From positions 310,001 through 374,000 of the forward strand of contig NZ_NPML01000019.1 of assembly GCF_002252565.1 (NCBI RefSeq): 64,000 nt of DNA, read 5' to 3'. This document shows, in pieces, positions 42,406-50,690 of this stretch. This DNA is from Petroclostridium xylanilyticum (GTDB taxonomy: Bacteria; Bacillota; Clostridia; SK-Y3). A program made the position numbers and the translations under genes. The notes beneath the pieces are model-generated. The model saw nothing but the letters and a program-made list of their open reading frames with translations, was not told the origin of the DNA and searched no databases. Within the stretch, counting starts at the first letter, position 1. Every line of letters begins with the position of its first letter.

Positions 42406-42530
42406 AGACCAGCTAATTAAAGTCAAGAGTTTTTAAGAAAAATTTTGAGAAATTTTTTTAGACTCCTGACGTTAATCAAAGGCATGACAACAAGACCACC
42501 TAAGTGAAGTAGACATAAAATAGCTGGTCT
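42406..42530. repeat. 125-bp element with 10-bp perfect terminal inverted repeats
   Basis: AGACCAGCTA (42406-42415) and TAGCTGGTCT (42521-42530) bound a stretch that also folds internally (GTCAAGAGTTT...AGACTCCTGAC). It lies just outside the IS110 3' end. It could be a small non-autonomous element or a terminator-like structure. The remaining sequence of 42192-42578 shows nothing else. Confidence 0.35.
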
Positions 42531-42578
42531 GAAATAATAAGTTGCTCTTTGAAAACTGAACATCAAGTACAAGTACTA

Positions 42579-43868
42579 TTAAGCTGCTGTATGCTTTGCT
42601 GCAAGATTCTTCGCATGCTCTTGGGGGCTACGTAGCTGATAAGGCTTTCTATCCCTCAGAACAGCAAAAATATAATTAACAAGCTTACGCATAACAGCTC
42701 CCAAAGCTACTTTTTTAGGTTTGCTCCGGCACTTCTGTTGATAAAACTCCAGTAACACAGGGTTGCAAGCTGTCTTATCCCTCTTGGTACGGATATTGGC
42801 AAGAGCAATTGTAAAAAGCACCCTGCGAAGCAGCCTTGAACCCCTCTTAGACATCTTGTTACGTGTACCGGTAAACTCTCCGGACTGCATGACAGAGGGG
42901 TCAATGCCGAAATAAGCAACCAGCTTGCCCGGCTTTTTAAAGGCCGAAAAGTCGCCAATCTCCGCAAGAATGGTGGCAGCAGACAGAAGGCCTATGCCGG
43001 GAATGCTCTGCAAGAGTTCAAGCGTCAATGCAAGTACAGGCATGTCCTTTGCCAGGTCCTCATCAATCAGCTTATGGATGGCTTTAAGGACTTTCTCCAG
43101 GTTTTCCTCCAGGGTTCTGATCATGGAGATGTACACACCGAGCATGGCAATATTTGAGGAATTGTGAATGCTCAAAGGTTCAAAATCTCTGGCCTTGGAG
43201 ACCAAAAGCTCATACTTTTCAGTTGCCCATTTAAGGCTTTTGTGGGACTTTTCCTGAATCATTGAAATCAGCTTGTTCCTGTCAGCCTTAAGAATATGGG
43301 CAGGCGTAGGATACTCCTCCAGGACTGCAAGAGCAGCCTTTGAAAAGATGTTGGGGAATACATCCTTAAAGTTTAGCATGAGTTGGTCAACAATACCCGT
43401 AAACCTGTTTTTGTAGGCAGTAAGCTCGTCAGAGAGCTTGTAGTACTGGCGGCAAAGGCTCCTTAAGCATTCAATATCCTCATCGAGGATATTAGTAGTT
43501 TTAAGCTCCTGAAATCTGTAGAGCAATGCAATTTTCCGGGCATCCACTTTATCATTTTTCACTTTTCTAATTCCAATATTTTTGATAGAATCAGTCTGGA
43601 TGGGGTTTGTTACTGAAACCTCAAATCCAGCTTTACAAAGTGAATGGAAAAGGATTTTGTGATAGTGCCCGGTGGATTCCATGACGACGAAAGGCCTTGA
43701 ATCAAAGTCCTTTTCCGTTTTTTTCAGCAATTCAACGGCTCTTTCAACGTCGGTACTGGAATCATGGCGAATCTTCATGCGGGCAATTACTTCATTGGAT
43801 GGAGAAAGAATCGCCATCTCACTGAAGAACTTGCCCACATCAATGCCTGCAATGGGTCTGAAATTCAT
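42579..43868 (-). CDS. IS110-family transposase
   Basis: 429 residues from the ATG at 43868, placed 8 nt after AAAGGAGG; upstream in-frame codons belong to the leader. N-terminal RuvC-like DEDD domain with D10 (AGIDVGK), E64 (VMESTGHY), D106 and D109 (KNDKVDARK). C-terminal Tnp_20 domain with SIPGIGLLSAATILAEIGD and the catalytic-Ser region GIDPSVMQSGEFTG and SKRGSRLLRRVLF. All key residues are present and the frame is intact, so the element may be active. Family members recombine DNA under guidance of a bridge RNA. Confidence 0.95.
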   Translation of the reverse strand: MNFRPIAGIDVGKFFSEMAILSPSNEVIARMKIRHDSSTDVERAVELLKKTEKDFDSRPFVVMESTGHYHKILFHSLCKAGFEVSVTNPIQTDSIKNIGIRKVKNDKVDARKIALLYRFQELKTTNILDEDIECLRSLCRQYYKLSDELTAYKNRFTGIVDQLMLNFKDVFPNIFSKAALAVLEEYPTPAHILKADRNKLISMIQEKSHKSLKWATEKYELLVSKARDFEPLSIHNSSNIAMLGVYISMIRTLEENLEKVLKAIHKLIDEDLAKDMPVLALTLELLQSIPGIGLLSAATILAEIGDFSAFKKPGKLVAYFGIDPSVMQSGEFTGTRNKMSKRGSRLLRRVLFTIALANIRTKRDKTACNPVLLEFYQQKCRSKPKKVALGAVMRKLVNYIFAVLRDRKPYQLRSPQEHAKNLAAKHTAA

Positions 43869-43946
43869 TAAAAATGCCTCCTTTACAAGATTGATGGACT
43901 TAAAAGCCTCCATTCCTTCCCATGTAAGCAAACAACCTTGCATGTG

Positions 43947-44150
43947 ACACGAGGAACCAGCTTATTAGCTGGCCTCAACCAGCCAAATCATGTAGACTTA
44001 CCGGAATGGATAAATACTCTTTCACACGGGTAATCGGCCCGCTAAGGTCCGTCCCAGGAGGTGATACACACACCTTCCAAGTCCGGAAGATATTATACAT
44101 GATTTTCAAGGTTCAGGCCAACAGGTGCTGGCATAATGGCTAAGATGTGA
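43947..44150 (-). ncRNA. candidate IS110 bridge RNA
   Basis: The 5' non-coding region of the transposase is GC-richer than its surroundings and has several stable hairpins in the transposase direction, including CCAGCT-AATA-AGCTGG (around 43956-43971), GGTGTGTGTATCACC and GGGACGGACC. IS110-group elements encode their bridge RNA here. Loop-target matching was not attempted, so the boundaries are approximate. Confidence 0.5.
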
Positions 44151-44227
44151 AGCCGTATGATGTGCTTGATGTTTAGAAAAGTATGAAGTTTGAAGTGTTA
44201 TGTTAACAATGATTTTTAATGGGTCGA

Positions 44228-44246
44228 ACAGTGGCTTCGGTCACTG
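44228..44246. other. UUCG-capped hairpin between IS110 and the response regulator gene
   Basis: CAGTGGC-TTCG-GTCACTG is a 7-bp stem with a UUCG tetraloop, just outside the visible IS110 inverted repeat and about 40 nt before the response-regulator start. No T run follows. It may belong to the leader or mark the IS target. Confidence 0.4.
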
Positions 44247-44285
44247 ATTTAATACAATATTAATTGTACAAGGAGGAGAGAAATA

Positions 44286-45059
44286 ATGTATAAAATAATG
44301 ATTGTGGACGATGAATACGAAATCAGAAATGGTCTCTGCAATTATTTCCCATGGAATGAAATCGGTTTTGAAGTTGCAATTCAAGCAGAAAATGGGAAAC
44401 AAGCCTTGGAATACCTTCAAAAGTATCATATCGATATTATACTATGCGATATCATGATGCCTACTATGACAGGTATTGAACTTGCGAAAAAAATATATGA
44501 TGAAAAGTGGCAAGTTAAGATTATTTTCTTGAGTGGTTATAGAGATTTCGAATATGCCCAGCAAGCACTAAGCTATGGTGTAAAGAGTTATATCGTAAAA
44601 CCTACAAAATACGATGAACTGTTCAAGACCTTTTCTAATTTAAAAACTGAGTTAGATCTTGAGCATTCAGAAAAATTTAATAATGAAAATTCAAAAACAG
44701 ATTGTGTAAGGAATGGGGAGACAGATATATCTCTTAATTTTCATGATAAAATTATTTCAACCATAAAATCACACGTAAAGAAACACTATAAAGACGTAAC
44801 ATTGGAAAACATAGCTGAATTAGTCCATATGAATCCCTATTATCTTAGTAAGTTTTTTAAGCAAAAAACAGGACAAAATTTTTCTGACTATGTCATAACG
44901 GTTAAAATGAAAAAAGCAGCGGAATTATTGGATGACATCAATTATAAAACCTATGAGATTAGTGATATGGTTGGGTACAGTAGTCCCAAAAACTTTACCC
45001 GGACTTTCAAAAAATATTTCGGCATGAGCCCGCGAGAATACCGCAATTCTAACAACTGA
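44286..45059 (+). CDS. response regulator with AraC-type output (YesN-like)
   Basis: 257 residues. Receiver domain with acidic pair VDDE near the N-terminus, phospho-acceptor D55 in IILCDIMMPTMTG, and Lys in YIVKPTKYDE. The C-terminal AraC helix-turn-helix pair reads TLENIAELVHMNPYYLSKFF and YEISDMVGYSSPKNFTRTFK. It is short for YesN because it lacks a middle domain. Followed by its histidine kinase gene. Probable target: the AAGGTAT direct repeats in front of the flanking ABC and GH4 genes. Ribosome binding site AAGGAGGAG. Confidence 0.92.
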   Translation: MYKIMIVDDEYEIRNGLCNYFPWNEIGFEVAIQAENGKQALEYLQKYHIDIILCDIMMPTMTGIELAKKIYDEKWQVKIIFLSGYRDFEYAQQALSYGVKSYIVKPTKYDELFKTFSNLKTELDLEHSEKFNNENSKTDCVRNGETDISLNFHDKIISTIKSHVKKHYKDVTLENIAELVHMNPYYLSKFFKQKTGQNFSDYVITVKMKKAAELLDDINYKTYEISDMVGYSSPKNFTRTFKKYFGMSPREYRNSNN

Positions 45060-45131
45060 ACAATAGATGCAGCAAATAGCTTAGTATAAACATGTTTATA
45101 TACAAGCAGCCAGCCATATATAAGGAAGAAG

Positions 45132-46922
45132 GTGCATTACATGATAAAGAATACGCACTCGAGGTTTTTTTTGAAAAATCTAATTTTATTTTTGATACCG
45201 CTTCTCATTCCTTTAATTGCGCTTGGAACATTAGCTACTGTCATTACACAAAAATATGTTAAAGAAGAAATAAATAAGAACAATATCAATTTGTTATTGC
45301 AAACAAAAGAGAATATTGAGTTAATATTAAGCGAACTAGATTCTCTTAATTTAAATTTTAGCACTAATCCCGCAATTAATGTTGGACTAAAACGAATTCT
45401 AAGAAATGATAATGAATCCTTAACGAAGAATGACTTTGATAAACTATCAATGATTAAAAATTTCGTAGATTCGCCAGCTAATTCAAGACCTTATATACAT
45501 TCCATCTATGTTTATTACTACAACAATAAAAACCAGTTTCTTTCCACAACATCAGGGATAACAACGTTGAACAATTTCTATGATACCTCCTGGTATACAA
45601 ATGTAGAAAATCAAGATAAACACACATTAATATGGACTGAAATGAGAGATATAAAACAATACGATTTTGCAAAAGAGTCTACGAAGGTATTAACCATTTA
45701 CAGGAAACTTTATTCACCAGGTTCTACTGCGAGTGACGGTGTTATTGTTTTGAATATCTGCGCGAAATATATTGAAAGTTTGCTAAATAACTTGGAAACT
45801 CTCCCTGAGCAAAGCATACTGATTGTAGACGAAAATAATCAAATTATTTTTAGAAATCATTCGGCAAATAAAATGAAGCACACAAATATAGAGCAGATTT
45901 ACAGACAGTCGGAACCTTCTTTTAAGGTAAATCCACTTATACGCAAAAAGGCATATACCATCTCTCAAATTCAGTCAGAACGGTATGGATGGAAGTACTT
46001 ATCAATTGTTCCTCAAAATATAATATATGAAATTCCAATTAAGCTAAGCACCTTTACTTTTATTATACTTGCGCTATCATTTATATCAGGATTAAGTATA
46101 ACATATTATTTAACTAGCAGAAACTATAAAAATATTCAGAACATAATTTCCATTATCGATTCGGCTGAAAACAACCAGCCATTGCCCGCACTGCCCTCCC
46201 GAATAAAAGATGAATATAGTTATATCCTGCATAATATTGTAAAAACCTTCGTTGAACATAGCTATTTAAAGGTGCAGTTATCTGAGCGAAAGTATAAGGT
46301 CCAGGCTATGGAGTTGTTAGCTTTACAATCCCAGATAAACCCTCATTTTTTGTTTAATACCTTGGAGACCATCAATTGGAAAGTTCTTAGCCTGACAGGC
46401 CACCCTAATGATATAAATGAAATGATCGGAAATCTTTCAGATATATTAAAATATTCATTGGAAAGTGACAAAAAAAGTGTAACAATCAAAGAAGAAATAA
46501 AATATACACAAAGCTATATCAATATTCAAAAAGCCCGGTATAAAGAAAAATTTGATGTAATTTGGGAATACGATGAAAATTTAACTCAGCATGAAATAAC
46601 GAAGTTACTGTTGCAACCATTAATTGAAAACAGTATCTATCACGGAATTAGAGTAAAAGAAGGAAAAAGCTGCATCAAAATAAAGATACACTTTGTTCAG
46701 TCCTTTATAAAAATATCAGTGGTTGATAACGGACTAGGTATCAACCGTAAGAAGTTAATAGAAATTAGGGAAAAGTTACAGAAAGAAAAAGAATATAACG
46801 AGCATATCGGCTTATTCAACACAAACAAAAGATTAAAGCTAACCTATGGAGACCAATATGGAATCAAAATCAGGAGCAAATCTGGTTTTGGTACAGCGGT
46901 ATATATGTATATACCTATATAA
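45132..46922 (+). CDS. sensor histidine kinase (YesM-like)
   Basis: 596 residues. Two membrane helices (near residues 15-37 and 305-325) enclose an extracellular sensor region. A linker leads to the His_kinase motif LQSQINPHFLFNTLETINWK and an ATPase domain with LLLQPLIENSIYHGI and VVDNGLGI. YesM-type kinases sense extracellular sugars or their bound proteins. It pairs with the response regulator 72 bp upstream; the gene ends at a bidirectional terminator. Confidence 0.93.
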   Translation: MHYMIKNTHSRFFLKNLILFLIPLLIPLIALGTLATVITQKYVKEEINKNNINLLLQTKENIELILSELDSLNLNFSTNPAINVGLKRILRNDNESLTKNDFDKLSMIKNFVDSPANSRPYIHSIYVYYYNNKNQFLSTTSGITTLNNFYDTSWYTNVENQDKHTLIWTEMRDIKQYDFAKESTKVLTIYRKLYSPGSTASDGVIVLNICAKYIESLLNNLETLPEQSILIVDENNQIIFRNHSANKMKHTNIEQIYRQSEPSFKVNPLIRKKAYTISQIQSERYGWKYLSIVPQNIIYEIPIKLSTFTFIILALSFISGLSITYYLTSRNYKNIQNIISIIDSAENNQPLPALPSRIKDEYSYILHNIVKTFVEHSYLKVQLSERKYKVQAMELLALQSQINPHFLFNTLETINWKVLSLTGHPNDINEMIGNLSDILKYSLESDKKSVTIKEEIKYTQSYINIQKARYKEKFDVIWEYDENLTQHEITKLLLQPLIENSIYHGIRVKEGKSCIKIKIHFVQSFIKISVVDNGLGINRKKLIEIREKLQKEKEYNEHIGLFNTNKRLKLTYGDQYGIKIRSKSGFGTAVYMYIPI

Positions 46923-47024
46923 CGTGGGACAACAACGAAACTGCTGAAAAAGCAGTGCTTTATCGTTTGGGCAAGACATAAGAGTGCACCGCTCGTTCCT
47001 CACGGAATTTCCCTAAGTCTTATA

Positions 47025-47075
47025 AGAGACTGCAAGCATGCAACCGCCTATATAACATTGCTTGCAGTCTCTTTC
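47025..47075. terminator. bidirectional terminator between the kinase and GH4 genes
   Basis: AGAGACTGCAAGC and GCTTGCAGTCTCTTT form a 12-13 bp stem in a convergent intergenic gap. A second, smaller hairpin (CTGCT-GAAAA-AGCAG) lies near 46940-46956. Confidence 0.8.
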
Positions 47076-47139
47076 CAATTTCGCTTAAATATCTTAAAAT
47101 CCTAACAATTTAGTTTGCGTCTACTATTCTGCAAATAGA

Positions 47140-48525
47140 TCAAATATTCCATCCTGGCAGATATTCTCTTGTATTTTGGAGCATTTGGTTAAATAACTCC
47201 TCTGCATCTTTTATATCAATATTTACTAATGGATCATTGATAAACGTTCTAAATGCCAAGGCCTTATCTCTTGTTAGAGCAGCTTTTAAAGTAGCTTCCT
47301 GGTTTAACACATGTCTAATGACCAAATTTTGTACATCATCAGGAAGTTTGCCTGCCATTACCGGCTGCACATTATCTCTGCTAAAGTATGCGTTCGTTTC
47401 TACTACAGCTCCCATAGGTATGCCTTGCATTTGACCCACATTTGGTAAGTTGACATTGGTTACGATGTCTTTTAGCCCAACCAAGGCCTTTATCTGACGA
47501 ACTCCTTCTTCACCCGATGGTTTTATCTCAACCGGCTCTTCTCCCCGTACCAGCCTGTTGCTCTTTTCTATCAGGTTTTCTCTGTGCTGTATTCTCCAGC
47601 TTACCGGAGTAATGCTAAATTTCCATTTTTCTACTGTTTCAGGATCTTTTAGATACCATGGTGGCATAAATTCTGCCAGATGTCTGTCTCCTGCTGCAGC
47701 AATCAAGCCATACCTTCTAAATAAATCAAATTTTACCCTATTTGCATAGGAAAAGCATTTGTTTAACCAGTTCTTATTCTTATCCATAAATCCTTCTTCA
47801 TAGTATTTATCCACAAGTTCCCTATATAAAGGTATAAGATCCATGTTCTTGTATGATGCCTTATCAAACCATGTAAAATGATTGATTCCTAAAACGTTTA
47901 CTTTAATTTCCTCTCTTGTTACCCCTTTGATTCCTCTTAATTCTTCAAGCATGGCAACCAATAAGTTCTGAGTTCCGAAAACCTCATGGCAGCACCCAAA
48001 GGCTTTAATTTGAGGAAACACCTCATAAAGTGTTCTTGTGCAGAGAGTCATTGGATTCGTGTAGTTGATGATCCACGCATTTGGCGAATATCTTTTGATA
48101 TTTTCTGCAATTTCAACATACATGGGAATGGTCCTTAATGCTCTTACCAATCCACCCGGCCCTACAGTATCTCCTACAGATTGATAAATACCATATTTCT
48201 CAGGGAGATGCACATCGGACGCCATCTCATTGAAGGTTCCCGGTACAATAGAAATGATAACAAAATCTGCTTCTGTTAAGGCTTCTTCCAATGTTTTTAC
48301 TGCTACATACTTCCACTTTCCTTTCGCCTGATCAAGTTCGGAATATTTGTTTCCAATGACCTCATTGTTATGTGCAGCTTGAAAGTCTATGTCATATAAC
48401 CGAACTGTTCCTGACAACTGTTCTTCCAATGCAAGGTCACTCATAAACCTCCACGCCCATCCTCTGGAACCTCCGCCAATGTAGGCAAGGTTGATATCCG
48501 TAACCCTATTCTCTAAATATTTCAT
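47140..48525 (-). CDS. GH4 glycosidase with CHEV motif, probable alpha-galacturonidase
   Basis: 461 residues. N-terminal NAD motif AYIGGGSRGW (residues ~15-22), IINYTNPM and the metal-site motif CCHEV (C179, H180, E181, V182). In GH4 the residues after the Cys-His mark specificity, and CHEV has been reported for alpha-galacturonidases such as LplD of Bacillus subtilis. These enzymes use NAD, a divalent metal and reducing conditions, and are cytoplasmic; no signal peptide is seen. Promoter region carries the AAGGTAT repeats shared with the ABC operon, so uptake and hydrolysis look co-regulated. Confidence 0.85.
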   Translation of the reverse strand: MKYLENRVTDINLAYIGGGSRGWAWRFMSDLALEEQLSGTVRLYDIDFQAAHNNEVIGNKYSELDQAKGKWKYVAVKTLEEALTEADFVIISIVPGTFNEMASDVHLPEKYGIYQSVGDTVGPGGLVRALRTIPMYVEIAENIKRYSPNAWIINYTNPMTLCTRTLYEVFPQIKAFGCCHEVFGTQNLLVAMLEELRGIKGVTREEIKVNVLGINHFTWFDKASYKNMDLIPLYRELVDKYYEEGFMDKNKNWLNKCFSYANRVKFDLFRRYGLIAAAGDRHLAEFMPPWYLKDPETVEKWKFSITPVSWRIQHRENLIEKSNRLVRGEEPVEIKPSGEEGVRQIKALVGLKDIVTNVNLPNVGQMQGIPMGAVVETNAYFSRDNVQPVMAGKLPDDVQNLVIRHVLNQEATLKAALTRDKALAFRTFINDPLVNIDIKDAEELFNQMLQNTREYLPGWNI

Positions 48526-48695
48526 GTTTTTCCCCCTTTAGTTGATTTTTTTGTTCAACAAAAAACCTTATTTCAGTTGATGTTCTGCAAATAACATTTA
48601 GGTTTAGAGCTTAGGTTTCACAATGTCTCTAAATAGGTTATATTTTTAAAACACTTTTAGACATTATTAATTATAATATTTATACAAATATTATA

Positions 48696-48721
48696 AAGGT
48701 ATGTAGTTTTACATAAGGTAT
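48696..48721. promoter_or_regulatory. AAGGTAT direct repeats upstream of GH4
   Basis: AAGGTAT occurs at 48696-48702 and 48715-48721, 19 bp apart; the second lies in ACATAAGGTATCAA, also found upstream of the ABC operon. An AT-rich near-palindrome TATAATATTT...AAATATTATA follows and may hold the -10 box. The rest of 48526-48807 has no gene. Confidence 0.65.
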
Positions 48722-48807
48722 CAAATATTGGTCAATATATTCGTTTTGATCAAAAAAGTATCACTATTTAGTTTTTATTCTCATAATTTATGTTGATATT
48801 TTTTATT

Positions 48808-48961
48808 AAGAGATATCCATACTTCAAGTCGTATCTGGCAAAAACATGTCCGATATTGCAATGCTTAAAGCAGTTAAATAAAATTAATTCCATAATCATC
48901 CATCCAAAAATTGTGGCACATATAGACAAAATTGCAAACCAGAAATTGAATAAGTAACAGT
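48808..48961 (+). repeat. 154-bp duplicated segment, copy 2 (coiled-coil gene remnant)
   Basis: Same length as 3341-3494, with 6 substitutions and no gaps. It carries the last ~25 codons of the coiled-coil protein and its downstream flank, without promoter, start or repeat region, so it is a gene fragment. It stops 17 bp before the ISL3 left end. Confidence 0.9.
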
Positions 48962-48978
48962 CTTTATAAATCCATAAA

Positions 48979-50533
48979 GGTTCAACGATAAATTTTGTGA
49001 TAGATAGCACACCTACTCTGTCAAGAGATAGTCTACAGGAAAATTATTGATATATCTTCCTGTAAATTGGAAACATAAGTTTTCCTACATTCCGAATATT
49101 TTCCTATGTATAGCTATTATCCCTATATAGGATAATTATAGCAATAACAGTAGTTATATGTATCCTAAGCACCTTGAAAACTAAAAATTTAAGCACATTC
49201 AAATTCGTATTTTACTCTAATTTCCCAATTATCACGGTTACGATATCCATAGGCTCTACGCTTAATGTTTTTAACCTTATGGTTATTGCCTTCTGTAGTG
49301 CCATTAGATATCGGATAGTCGTAATAATTTAGGATATATGGCATCCAGTTATCAAGAGTTTTTATGAATTCCTTTAGCTTAGGAATATCATACTCTGCTA
49401 CCAGGTCTTTGTAATATGATAAGAATGCTAAAGCATCTTCCTTGGTTGTAATATCAAAGAAGATCCTGAATTCTTCTTTGAGGTAATGAAGATTTTCTAA
49501 CTCCTCATATTTTGAAAAAGCCATCAGCAGATTGTTATATTCCTCAGCGCTAAGGTCTTCTACGTTTTTTAATATAGCCCAGCGTATTTTAAATACTTCA
49601 CCTTTTTCGCCATGCTTACGTGCATGATTTTGAATATGCTTTCTTTCATCATCTACACAGTTATGAAGATGTTGTGATATATGGAATCTATCTATAACCG
49701 GCTTTGCATTGGGCAGGCATTCTAATACCGAATAGCAGTAGCTTTTGCTCATGTCCATAGAAACTGCTTCAATTCCAAGCCTTACATCTTCCGGTAAACT
49801 TTTAAGGTAGGATACTACATCTTCCTTCTTTCTACCGGAGAGAATAGCAACTACCTTACCGGTTTCCTGATTATAGATGATCATATCATAGTTATGGCCT
49901 TTTCTAGTGGCGATATCATCAATACCTAAAAGTCTAAGTGGCCCAGGCTTACATGCTGCAAGGGATTCTTTTGCATAATGGCTGTATATCCTTTGGCATG
50001 CGCCTTCACTAGTGCCTACAATATTACTGACATTTTTAATAGTGTTTTTATGGGCTAGCGTAAAGATATATTGCTCATAGGCAATAGTATAACGCTGATA
50101 TTTTCTGATAAAAGCAAAGTATTCATCAAATGGATGTTCTGGGTTACAATCGCAGACATACGCTTTTTCTCAAGCATGATAACCGTATCCATGCCCCATA
50201 TAGGTAGATGCTTATATGCCTGATACCTTTTGTCATGCACGGTATACGTGATACGACCACAATGGGGACACACGGCAAAATCAAACGCAGATATTGCAAA
50301 TACTTCAAATATATCATTATTTACATTGGAATAGATTACCTCTATCCCTTGCAATCCAATTAGTTTTCGGATAATATCATAATTGGTATTCATATCCGAT
50401 ACCCCCCCTTTTCTATTTTGGATTGCACTTAAAATCATAAGGGATGTATCGAATTTTTTGTACCCTTTTTACCAGTGGACTGGTAATGTAATTTATGGTG
50501 AATCTATCGTTTCACAAAATTCGTGGTTGAACC
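48979..50533 (-). mobile_element. ISL3-family insertion sequence
   Basis: Terminal inverted repeats are visible: GGTTCAACGATAAATTTTGT at the left and, reading inward from the right end, GGTTCAACCACGAATTTTGT (3 mismatches in 20). Size 1555 bp. Flanks TCCATAAA and ATCATAAA agree at 6 of 8 positions, consistent with an aged 8-bp target duplication. The transposase is frameshifted, so the copy should be immobile on its own. Confidence 0.85.
49189..50393 (-). pseudogene. ISL3-family transposase, disrupted by a one-base frameshift
   Basis: N-terminal part (from ATG 50393, after GGGGGG) has the zinc-binding VCPHCGR and PIWGMDTVIMLEKKR. Near 50160 one T appears to be lost; in the shifted frame the protein resumes YVCDCNPEHPFDEYF and continues through LLGIDDIATRKGHNYDMIIY to the C-terminal DDE region (EAVSMDMSKSYCYSV, PVIDRFHISQHL, GTTEGNNHKVK). 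No other break is seen. A sequencing error could give the same picture. Confidence 0.85.
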
Positions 50534-50535
50534 AT

Positions 50536-50641
50536 CATAAAGAGTGTTAAGGACTATAAAACCACTGAAAAAGTGCCTTTTCTTCCTGCTCAATTGGACT
50601 TTTTCAATGGTTTCAGACTATCTGCCTTAACACTCTTTATG
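50536..50641. repeat. 106-bp near-palindrome with 17-bp perfect arms
   Basis: CATAAAGAGTGTTAAGG (50536-50552) is exactly repeated in inverse at 50625-50641. Inside, AAACCACTGAAAAAGT and ACTTTTTCAATGGTTT also pair. It starts 3 bp from the ISL3 right end. It may be a MITE or a strong terminator for the GH32 operon, which ends at 50691. Confidence 0.7.
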
Positions 50642-50690
50642 ATTTATAGAACATTCCCATTTTCCGATGTGCCGGCAAGTGTAAAATCAA

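Larger units (their letters stand above)
42560..44172 (-). mobile_element. IS110-family insertion sequence
   Basis: The transposase gene is flanked by a subterminal inverted repeat: ACATCAAGTACA at 42560-42571 and TGTGCTTGATGT at 44161-44172 (11 of 12 bases match). Exact ends cannot be fixed because IS110 elements make little or no target duplication. The long non-coding stretch lies on the 5' side of the transposase gene. It separates the ABC operon from the two-component genes that may control it. Confidence 0.7.

Noticed and set aside
42541..42571. rRNA-leader-like sequence (CTTTGAAAACTGAAC)
   Set aside because: The phrase is common near rRNA genes in Firmicutes, but no rRNA sequence follows; it lies at the IS110 end.
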